Source of the DNA: Triangularia verruculosa
Taxonomy: Eukaryota; Ascomycota; Sordariomycetes; Sordariales; Podosporaceae
DNA length: 51,735 nt
Assembly: GCA_033296885.1 (NCBI GenBank)
Contig: MU864050.1
Coordinates: forward strand, 1-51,735
Direction: 5' to 3'
Shown piece by piece: positions 33,820 to 43,759 of the stretch. The notes beneath the pieces are model-generated. The model saw only the letters and a program-made list of their open reading frames with translations. It was not told where the DNA came from and made no database searches. Each line of letters starts with the position of its first letter. Positions within the stretch are counted from its first letter, which is position 1. A program made the position numbers and the translations under genes.

Positions 33820-36075
33820 CACGTTGATTCTCTAGGCGGATTCCCGGGCCAGACTGGCGAGCATGCTGTTGAAGGAGTTAAACTACTGGCGAGGAGGCTG
33901 CCCGATTCACGTGGTGAACACGGGAGCGCAACTCGGATGGATGCCCGGGTCCGGATCCGAAGGGGGCTGCTTGTTCTGCCGAGACGACGGAATGCGTTCA
34001 CCTCACTGCTCCCTGTGACGTGGGGTAACTCGACCGACTCGAGATTGGGTTTGGTGAGTGTCGGTTACCGGCTGATGTGTTGGGGGTTGAAAGCAGACAG
34101 AACCCTTGGCGTATCACGTCCACTTGGAAGACGGGAATGACGAAAACGACAAAATACAGGTGAGCAGTTGGACGACACAGAGATGCGGTTGGTGAGTTGA
34201 CGGGAGTGTTGGTGGATGACGGGAGCCTTGATGGGGTTGCTGCAAGAGTGCTGGTTCAAGGGTTCGTGGGCGGGTCCAGCACTGTGATTTCCCAAGAGGG
34301 TTAAAGGTGACAGTCAAGATGGGCAGGGGTCCAACCTGCAATTGGGGGCGGGGTTGATGGGGATTTCGCACTGTGCCGGCACTTCCATCTGTCAACCATC
34401 TTCACTTCCATCTTGGTACCAAACGTCACTGCAGCGCAACAGGAGGCCGGCGGACAGCGACAAGCTTTACATGTGAGCCGAAGATTCATCTCCAACAAGT
34501 CCCACGTCCGCATTTGATGATTGGCTTGATGCCTGCGTTTGAAGGTATTCCCAACCAACAAACACCAACCGTCATCAGGATGTGGACATAGCTTTCTTCT
34601 TTTGTTTCTGTATACCAATCAACCACCCGACGGCAATACCACTCTTTGGCTCAACAGCCATTGGTATCGCTCACATGTGATACTGGTATAACTCTGTCAT
34701 AGGAGGGTCCCGTTCCCGTTCCTCATGGCATGTTCGGTTGGTGTAGCCTTCCACTGCACAGGCTGGCATCCAAGGATCGGATCGCCCCCTGAACAGCGAG
34801 CTGGTTCAACGATGCACTGTGTTGCCGGCACATTAGTGTACTAGGCGGGAGCAAGTGTACGGCATTGGGAACCCAATGGTGTATGGGCCCCCATCTCACG
34901 AACAAACCAGTCTTCCTTGGTGGTTGACCTCGGCCACGAGATCCGATGCCGAGCTCTCAAGCGTGGAGAGAGCGCTGGACTGGCTTGCAGTGGTATCACC
35001 CTCGCTCTGCTTCGTGCATTCTTGTATAAGCCAAGGCTTACCACAGTAGGCCCATGGCTTTCTCACCGGTCCTCGGTAGTTCCGCTTATGGGCACGCTTG
35101 TTCTTGTATGTACGCCATTCCCATGCGTCGGCTGTCATCATCTCGCGGGTTGCCCAAAGCAGCCTCGCCCATCCTCAGGTATCTTGTACACATCTTGTTA
35201 CACCGCCCCTGTGATTCTACTATTCAATGGGAAGAGAAGAAACCGGCACGCGTGGTGATATCATCATTGCTTCTTCGAACTTCTTCAACACCAGACAGGC
35301 ATGAGGAGACGTGGCTGACAAGGGGGTTGACACTCGGCAGAGAAGAAGCAACAACACCCTGTGATGTCGACCTATCATTCCCCCGTTGTTACCAGTCATA
35401 GCCACGTCTTCAAGACATCATACCTTATCCAGCCAGCCAGCCAGCCTCTCTCCGTGTGTTAGAAAATGTCTCATACCGTTGAAGCTCAACGCTGTCAGCA
35501 GCACATTCAGTCGAACGAGCAAGAGGCCGCCCAGAGTTTGGAGAGGGCTCTCCGAACATTCCACTCGGAAGCACCTCACAATCGGTCGATACCAATACTC
35601 TTGAAGAATGTCTCGGCTCCGGGGCAGCCAAGTACCACTACTTTTCTCACCTCCGGCTGTCAATCAACTTTATCTACTAGAACAGTTCTGACCAGTGTGT
35701 GTGCTAGTGGGAAAATAAATTGCTCAAGAACATACCAGTAGACCAACCTACATTACCTTCATCTCTGCAAGAAAACCTGTTCAATGCATTCTGTCTCAAC
35801 AAATCGAAACAAAAGATCATCTCGCAGCAGAGAGATCTTATCTACTTCCACAGCCCGCCGCATACAACCCTCCTTGTCAAAGCCCGCCCCCACCCTCACC
35901 TTCCCACCTCCCATCCCAGTTTCTCAAACTCCAAAAACATCATTCAATCTTGAATTAAGCAATACCCAATAAAAGCTACAATCTAAGCTGCCCATACCAT
36001 CATATCCCCCTCCCACTCCCCAAATCAACTCCTTGTCATGTCTCACCCCATTCTCCCCCAACACCCACTCCATCT
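33820..36075. other. 2.3-kb gene-poor region, VAC14 promoter side
   Basis: No gene recognised. Small open frames occur on both strands without conserved features. A short palindrome TCACATGTGA lies at 34671-34680. A 91-codon ATG frame at 35466-35741 is possible but unsupported. Confidence 0.45.
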
Positions 36076-36383
36076 TCAACTCCTCCAATTCGAAGAACTA
36101 CTCCCCTTACTCTCGCTTTTCCCCTCCTTACTGCCGCCGCCACTGCTACTGCCGCCTCCATCCTTCTTGCCCGAAGCTGATTCCCCCCCTTGCTTACTCT
36201 GCCATACGGTAGTCGCTGCCCGTCTGGCGAAGGGATCCTTGTTTTTTGTCAAAAGGGTTCCGGTGAGTTTTCTTTTCTCCTCGTAGGAAGGGGGAATGGA
36301 GGGAAAAGAAAAATACGTACCTTGTCACCTCTTGCTGCTCGGATCCGTTCGGCCGCTGCTTCGTCCATTTTTCTTTTGCCCAT
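36076..36383 (-). CDS. small seed-maturation-protein-like (SMP) stress protein, putative
   Basis: Two minus-strand exons, 36383-36321 and 36237-36076, give 74 residues. The donor is GTACGT; the acceptor AACAAG is less typical. The protein starts MGKRKMDEAAAERIRAARGD and continues KDPFARRAATTVWQSKQGG, then a Ser/Gly/Lys-rich tail ending SSSSNWRS. The pattern of an Ala-rich ERI(R/Q)AA segment followed by PFARRAA resembles the SMP repeat of plant and fungal LEA-type seed maturation proteins, which are linked to desiccation or conidial stress tolerance. That assignment is from memory of the motif. High charge, small size and disorder fit it. The gene stands alone between two long gene-poor stretches. 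Too short for most gene callers. Confidence 0.6.
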
Positions 36384-38527
36384 TTTTTAGAAAAGGTCAG
36401 GAAAAGATTTGAGTGTGGTGGAGGTGGGGGGTGAGTGAGATGTGTAATGGCTGTTTGGTGGGTATTCTTTAAGGTATGCGTATAGATATAGATGGTAGTA
36501 GGAAGGTGACAGTATTGTTGCAGGAGGTGGATTGACTGCTAGCACAGTCTTGCCGTTTATGAGCGGGTAGGTAGGTAGTTGGGTAAGGATTGTAAAAGAG
36601 GAGAGTACTTGGGTTGAGAATATCCAGAAAAGACAGAAGGCAGGAGGGAGGGAGGGAGGGCATGAAGATATATCCATTCATCCAGGTGTACCACGACTGA
36701 CCATTCCTCTGTCACATTGCTTTTTTCCCCTCTTTTCCTCTTCCTCCTCAGCAACCTGCAACAAACGCCGTGGTCATCTAGGGTGACATGGTATTGGCGC
36801 GGTGTCTTGGATTATCAAAAAATCTGTTTGCCTTCGGGGATACAGACCCCGGGGTCTAGTCCAAACAGCCTACCTAGGTACTATTAGATTGAGAGGAGCA
36901 TGAAAAAACATCGGAAACGCCCGCCAAACAAAAAAGAAAAAAAAGTGGGATGAAAGGTTGTAATGCACGACATGGGGGACCGGCGGAAGGCTACCGGCAT
37001 CGATCCATCGAGAAACACATCAAACCCATGTTGTGCCTTCTGACGTATGCAGCCAGTCCGTTACGTCTCCTCACGTATCCCATAAGACATGAGACTAGGG
37101 TCACGGCATGGCTAGGTAGCCATGGCACCACTTCTCTTCCCAAGAGGTGTTTAGCTTGCGAGGTTGTTGGTTGAGGAGTTCGCGAGGAGGAGGCGGGGGA
37201 GGGAAACATCGAGATGCGTTTATAACCAGGGTACCTACTTAGTGCCTCCGCTATCTCACCCATGTATGTATGTACCATCTTTCCCCAAAGCCCCAAGACG
37301 AGGATCTTAGGTAAGAGTCACGATAGACAGCCTTGTGACGTGCATTTCTTCAAGTCTTGTTTCTCCGGTTCCCTGCGGAGAAGGAGGGGATTCTCTCGCT
37401 TCGCAAACTCGACCCAAAAGCAGCAATACTTCATGACTATCTGTCCACCCCGTCATTGCTTCTTCCTGTTCAGTTGTGTATCTATCCGTGTCTACCCTAG
37501 GCCTTATTCGTAAAAAGAAAAAACTGAACAATGGCACAATGCCGGCAGCCGGCTTGACCTCGAACACGCTCCTCGACTCAGTTGGCTTTGTTCACGGGGA
37601 AACGAAACATGCAGGCAGGCCCACGGCACCATGGCCGAAGCATCTCATTCGTTCGGTGAGGAAAATAAAGCAAGAAAAAAAAAGCAGACGGGAGAGTGGA
37701 GAAACAATCACTTGAGCCCGAAGCTACGGTGAGTATCCTCGGGGAAAGGGGAGGAGTAGATAATCGAAATGCGGCGGCTACGTTACCTTCCTTCCACCAA
37801 CCCCTGGCCATCCAGCCTCGCTCTCGATCCTCATGAAATGTACACGATGATGAAACAGCCGGTTGAGGGACATAAAAGTCACCCATCACCACCGAAAACA
37901 TGCCACACCACCTGAAAGATCTCGATTCCAAACTTGCGCGCAAGAATTGGGTGTCAGGTTGACGATGGAGAAATCTCAAGTGCCAGGGTAGGATTGGGGT
38001 TAACTGCGGATCATGGTCCGTGTCCCTCGGAGCTACTGCATTATCTGCATGCAAGAGGCGGCAGGATGGGGGGCTGATCCAGGGCCCTGGCTCGTCGTCT
38101 GTAACCCAAGGATCCCCAATCTGACCCAACCATCAGCTATATCACAGTAGTCCCTTGGCTATCACGCACTGTGACCAGCCCAGTCGAGAGAACAACCTCG
38201 GCGATCTTGTCATGAGAAACGACAACTTCCCCTTTTAGATACTCATGGCCGAGTCCCCGTGACCTTGCCCGTTCGATCTTGGTTCGGATCACGCAAGAGA
38301 CATAACGTGAGCCAAGGAGGACCATCTCAAGGTCGGAGGTGTATCATGCAATTCAGGCTCATCGTATCTATCCAAGAGAATGAAAAGGTCTACAAGAGCA
38401 GTCTAGGAGATACTCGCAGCGTCTAAGAATTATCACTACAGCCGACTAGCCATATTCATCTCGCATCACTTCACCACTTCCATCACCCTCTACCCTTCTC
38501 CATTTTCATATCCTTGCTCAACCACAT
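36384..38527. other. 2.1-kb gene-poor region
   Basis: No gene recognised. Contains A-rich stretches (about 36935-36950, 37674-37684). A minus-strand 183-codon frame at 37578-38129 begins only with TTG and looks random; a 62-codon ATG frame at 38137-38325 (-) is unsupported. Confidence 0.45.
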
Positions 38528-40346
38528 CTAGTGATGATGATGATGATGTCCCTCCACCCTCCCCTCCCCAATCATCACCCCCTGACACTTCTTCAAAATA
38601 GCCGCCTGCCTCGCCACCTCCCCCAACCTCCCAATCACCTCCTTATTCCCATCCACAAACCCAAACAGCGCATACGGAATCCCGACCTCATCGCAAAACT
38701 CCTGCACCAACCCCTGCGTCTTCCTCAGGTTATGCCTCGGAATCCTCGGAAACAGATGATGAATCGCCTGGAACTGCAGGCCCCCGTGAAAGAAGTCCAG
38801 CCAGGTCGGACAATCCACGTCCATCGTCGTCCTCAGCATCTTTTGCGGGAAGCTCTCGTCCACCCCCAGATCCGCCGTCGACATGGCGAAGTGGCTCAGC
38901 GTAATCTGCACATGCAGCGGGCACGTCACCATGTGGCTGACCATCACGAACCAGAACCGGTTCCACCCGCCATCAATCGACTTGTACAGCAGCTCGTACC
39001 CAAACCAGTACCAAAAGAAGACCTGGCCGGCAAACTCAAACCACCGATGCCACGCCGCCACTCCCTTCTTCGGACCCTGGCCGAGGATGAGGTACTCCAT
39101 CGACAGCCGGTAGAGGTTGAACCTGCCAAAGAGCATGATCACATAGTACAAGTGGTGTTGCATCGAGACGAAGAACTTGGCAGCGGCATCAAACGGCATG
39201 ACCCGCTCGTAATATGTTGATCGTAGGTTTGCCAAAAACCGATGGGAGATGGCAAAAAAGGGCATGTGCTCGATATCCGGATCGTGCTCGGGCGAGTTGG
39301 TCACGATGTGGTGGACGTTGTGGCTGCGTTTCCACCATCCCAGTGACAACCCTCCCAAAAAGTCGGCAATGATGATTCCAATGATGGTGTCGACCTGAAA
39401 GTTGTGCGTAATGCCCATGTGGCCGGCATCGTGGGCGAAGAAGACAAGCTGGTGCCAAAAGACACCGAGGAAGAAGGCGCTGGGTATGTACCACTTCCAT
39501 TTGAGGAACAGAAGCATGAGTGCAAAGAAGGTGATGTACCGCGAGCATTCAATGGCGTATGCGTAGTAATTGCAGTCGTACAGCCCCTCGGCTTTGATCC
39601 GGTCGTGAAGCCGGCGGTACTTTTCGACGATCGCTTCCTGGGTGTCCTGGTCGACGGCGGGATACTTGTCGAGGTCAAGTTTGATCTCTTTGCGCGTCAA
39701 AATATCGAGGTGGGCCATGCCATCGAGCGGCAAGCTGCCTTCACCATGAGACTCCTCCAGCGACGAGGCTGAGGTTGTTGAAGCGGCACTGGAGAGTGCC
39801 GATTCCTTTACGTGCCTCTTTCGCGGACCGTTATCGTTGACATCGAACAATGGCGAAGGCGGCCTCGACTCCATCTCACTCGCTGGTGACTCCGTTGTCA
39901 CCGCCATGGTGGGAGCTGCCAATCGTCCAGATTCATCTTCCTCTTCAGACTCCTTTGCCCCTTCCGCTATCCTCTTTCTGAATTTACCACCCTGAATAGG
40001 TGGCAAGAAGTTCTTCCACCTCCCTTCAATCCTCCCAACGCGGTACTTGTTCATCAAAGCCCTTGCCTCAGGGGAGTGAAGCCTGTATTTTGTCATGTAA
40101 GCGTCCAAATCTTATGCCCCGAGTCATGAAAAAGTGTGTAAATGCATACCCATTAACCTCATCCGTAGCATCCCTCCCCACCATATGTTGCATCGCCTTA
40201 CCACCGCCAGGGTGAAATGGCATGAACGCATCAACCTTGAGGACATACCCATCAACAATGACCATATGTCTCCCATCTGCAATCTGAGCCTCGATCTCCC
40301 GGCGAGTCATCAGCGGATAAGTCCGCTCCTTGATTGTGTTCGCCAT
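38528..40346 (-). CDS. cytochrome b5-fused delta-8 sphingolipid (long-chain base) desaturase
   Basis: Two minus-strand exons (40346-40150, 40082-38528) give 583 residues. The N-terminal cytochrome b5 domain (about 12-95) has haem-ligand HPGG at 45-48 and GRDATDEVN. A Ser/Glu-rich linker follows (about 98-190). The desaturase part contains the three histidine boxes: HDAGH at 283-287, HNVHH at 320-324 and QAIHH at 504-508. Gln in place of the first His of box 3 is characteristic of b5-fused front-end desaturases. Membrane segments lie around boxes 1-2 and between 2 and 3. In fungi this enzyme puts the delta-8 double bond into the sphingoid base of glucosylceramide at the ER. An odd feature is the last six residues, all histidine. 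The splice join VNG-LHSPEAR matches homologues from memory. Confidence 0.93.
38531..38548 (-). repeat. natural hexahistidine C-terminus
   Basis: Five CAT codons and one CAC directly before the TAG stop, following VEG. It is a trinucleotide repeat in the last codons of the desaturase gene. Confidence 0.95.
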
Positions 40347-41261
40347 GGCGGCTGATATCTTTTGGTTGTTGTCGTAACTCGTGTCCGTCAATCCCACACT
40401 GACCGCCAGCAGGTCTCAACAGTTAAGAAACACAAAGCCTTGAAGACGTTGCTAATCCCTTCAAATCCTCCAAGTCCAGCTCAAATCATCCAATTGACCT
40501 GTATTGGACTCACTTCATATGTCGTTCATGCATAGGGTCATCCGTGGGTACCAGAAAAGAAGAAAAAATAATGAGATAGGAAAGGGGGGACACGACGTGT
40601 ATATCGAATGGCATGTCGTTCGTAACCCCCCCGGCGGTTCCAGAAAGATAATCAAGATCTAGCCAGTGATAGCTCCTCGTGGTCCCCCACTTTCCCCATG
40701 TGGTACGATCACCGACCGGCCTCCTCCTCTCCTGCTGCCAAGAAACCTGCCAACTGGTGCTGAATTACATATTGCGAGCTTCAACAAGGGTTAGGGTTGT
40801 ATGCAGAGAGCGGGTAACATGCATCGATGAGACGAACCAAGACGTCAATGTTATTGTTTATCTTCCTGCAGGAGGTCCCGTCCCTTGACGTATCCTCTGG
40901 CCATTCTACATGATACGATAGACGGCCCTGCAAGCTCAATCGTACACAAAAACAACCTTCTATGTTTTGACGCTAGATATACCATAGACCTCATGAACCT
41001 TTCCCCCATCCAACCCACCTGCTGCCGTTGCTCTAAAAACACAAAGTTGCTCATCATGCTGCTCAACCTCTTTTTTTCTTCTCGGCACCACGATACAAAA
41101 ACAACAGCGGCCAGGGGTAAATTATAAATACTGCTTTCAAATGCCTTAACCACCCCGGCGAAGTCCATTTACCGATGCCTGAAAGAGGAAAAAACAGCTA
41201 CAGTACAGATACACAAGAAAACACCCTCCCCTTTTCAACATCCTATGCCCTGGCTGTTTAC
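40347..41261. other. intergenic, desaturase promoter and LPD1 3' region
   Basis: About 0.9 kb with no recognised gene. It includes a purine-rich stretch at 40555-40590. Confidence 0.5.
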
Positions 41262-43056
41262 TTAGAAGTGGATGGCCTTGCCATGGGTGGCCATGGCAGC
41301 CTCCTTGAAGGCCTCAGAAAGTGTTGGGTGAGCATGGCAGGTGCGGGCAACGTCCTCGCTGGAGGCACCGTACTCGAGGGCAAGGGTACCCTCAGCAATC
41401 ATCTCACCAGCGTTGGGGCCGATGATGTGGATACCAAGGAGGCGGTCGGTCTCGGGGTCAGCGAGAATCTTGACGAAGCCCTCAGTGTCGAGGTTGGTCT
41501 TGGCACGAGAGTTGGCGCTGAAGGGGAAAGTGCCGATGCGGTAGGGGATGTTGTTCTTCTTGAGGTCCTGCTCCGACTGACCAACCCAGGCGACCTCGGG
41601 GAAAGTGTACATGACGGAGGGAATGCAGCCGTAGTTGACGTGGCCGTAGCCCTTCTTGATATACTCGACGACAGCGACCGCCTCCTCCTCAGCCTTGTGC
41701 GCAAGCATGGGGCCGAAGGTGGCGTCACCGACGCAGCGGATGTGGGGAATCTTGGTGCGGTACTCGGAATCGATGATGACACGGCCGCGCTCATCGAGCT
41801 CAAGACCGATGTTCTCAAGGCCGAGGCCTCCGGTGTAGGGGCGGCGACCGATAGCAACAAGGACGACGTCGGCATCGAGCTGGGGTCAAAAGTCAGCATA
41901 CACGCATTTCCACCTAAAATGTGGCACGACACATACCGTCTCCTCCTTGCCACCCTTAGCAGCCTCCACCTGAACCTTGACCTCCTCGCCGGTCTTCTCG
42001 CCAGCAACCACCTTGGTGCCAACCTTGAAGTTGATGCCCTGCTTCTTCAGGATCTTTTGGATGCCCTTGGCAATCTCGGTATCCATGCCTGGGCCACCGA
42101 TCTGGTCGAGGTACTCGACAACGGTGACCTTGGAGCCAAGGCGGGACCAAACGGACGCCATCTCGAGACCAATGATACCACCACCAATGACAACGAGCTT
42201 CTCGGGGACCTTCTCGAGAGCAATGGCGCCAGTGCTGCTGATAACGGTCTTCTCGTCGATCGCGAGGCCGGGGAAGGGAGTAACCTCGGAACCGGTGGCG
42301 ATAAGGATGTTCTTGCCAACGACGCTGGTCTCGCCGCCATCGTTGAGCTCAACCTTGACGGTGTGCTCGTCCTGGAAGCTACCGGTACCCTTGATGTACT
42401 CGACGCCGTTCTTCTTGAGCAGGAACTCGACACCCTTGGTGAGACCGGTGACGGATGTCTCCTTGGCCTTCATCAGCTGCTGGAGGTTGAGCTTGACATC
42501 GCCGACCTCGATACCACGGTGTTTTGAGTCGTGGAGAATCTGGTGGTAAAGATGTGAGTTGTTAAGGAGCGACTTTGATGGGATGCAGCCAACGTTGAGG
42601 CAGGTTCCGCCGAGTGTTCCGCGCTTCTCGATGCAAGCAACCTGTAGGTGGGGAGGGTGCATATGTTAGCCACTGTCCTGCATGATCATGGACACCAAGA
42701 TATGTATCGTTTGTCCACGCACCTTCAAACCCTCCTGGCCGGCCTTAATGGCGGCAACATAGCCGGCAACACCACCACCAATGATAACGAGATCCTTCTC
42801 CTCTGCGCAACATGTCAGCGCTACTTCGGGGCCAAATCGGAGTTTCTGGGGTTTATTGGTGTCGTTACTGACCAGCCTGTGAAGCATACGTCCTGGACCA
42901 TCTGCTCGCAAGGACAATTGGGGAAGAGCTATAGATTCCAGAGGATCAGCAACAGTGCACACGAGGGTCTGGTGTCGTCACAGGCGGATGTATTTACCCT
43001 GATGGCTTGAGGGCGGACCTGGCAGCGGCCCGGCCGAGTAATCTCTGGGACAGCAT
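41262..43056 (-). CDS. LPD1: mitochondrial dihydrolipoyl dehydrogenase (E3)
   Basis: Five minus-strand exons (43056-42998, 42928-42873, 42802-42723, 42641-41937, 41879-41262) give 505 residues. A mitochondrial targeting sequence (MLSQRLLGRAAARSALKPSG) leads to the FAD-binding motif VIIGGGVAGYVAAIKAG. The redox disulfide is in GGTCLNVGCIPSK. The NAD-binding GGGIIGLEMASVWSRLG follows, then the second FAD motif (RCVGDATFGPMLAH) and the catalytic His-Glu pair in HAHPTLSEAFKEA. E3 reoxidises lipoamide for pyruvate, 2-oxoglutarate and branched-chain dehydrogenases and the glycine cleavage system. A 450-codon open frame on the opposite strand (41175-42527) is a shadow of the codon bias. Confidence 0.97.
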
Positions 43057-43759
43057 GTTGGATTATGCTAACTGGAAACGATCAAAGAGAAGGGACGGGG
43101 AAAAAAAAGGAAGGATGCGCTGGATCTTGGAGTTGAGGGCGGTGTTCAGTTGCGACAAGCGGGATTAGACAGGGCGTCGCGGATGGAGTTGTTGGGAATT
43201 GGCGGCGGCTTCATGAAAAAATGTCCCCAGCTTATTCCGCCCCGTCACCTCCGTCCAACCGTCGGGTCACAGTTCAACCCAGGGTTCCATGAGGCCCGTG
43301 GGCCACCCCTCTCAGCCCGGGAATCGGATTGGTTCCAGGGTTCCCGCGGGACTTGGCCCAGCCGCGAGCACGCTAATTTTCAGGTTTCCACCCCCCGGAG
43401 CGTCCTGCCGATTGTCGAATCTCTCCACAAAGCCGCCAGTTCCCGTCCAAATCCCGCAGTGGGAGCCACATGACCGCTGGCATTCTTCACGGCATCGTGG
43501 CTCGGGTCTGCGAGTCTGGAGTCTAGAGGCGAGAGGCGTGAGGCGAAACGTCTCATCATAAACATGGAACCCCTTCAGAAGCGGCACGGAAAGGCCCACA
43601 CTCGGTCCAGCTCCCAAAAATTGTTGTCGATGACAACATCTTTGACCCAGAAAGCTTTATCGAGCGAATTGATAGCAGAGTCGCAATGAGACGTTCACTT
43701 GGCGTATAAATCCTCTCATTTTCAGGTATCAACACCTAAGGTATCTAGCCAAGTAACAA
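43057..43759. other. intergenic, LPD1 promoter
   Basis: About 0.7 kb between the LPD1 start and the SGD1 stop. No protein or repeat is recognised. Confidence 0.5.

Noticed and set aside
37578..38129. 183-codon minus-strand frame
   Set aside because: No ATG at the frame start (TTG only), no family resemblance, and no splice signals.
41175..42527. 450-codon plus-strand frame opposite LPD1
   Set aside because: It runs through the antisense of two LPD1 exons and an intron and has no recognisable motif; it is a shadow of codon bias.
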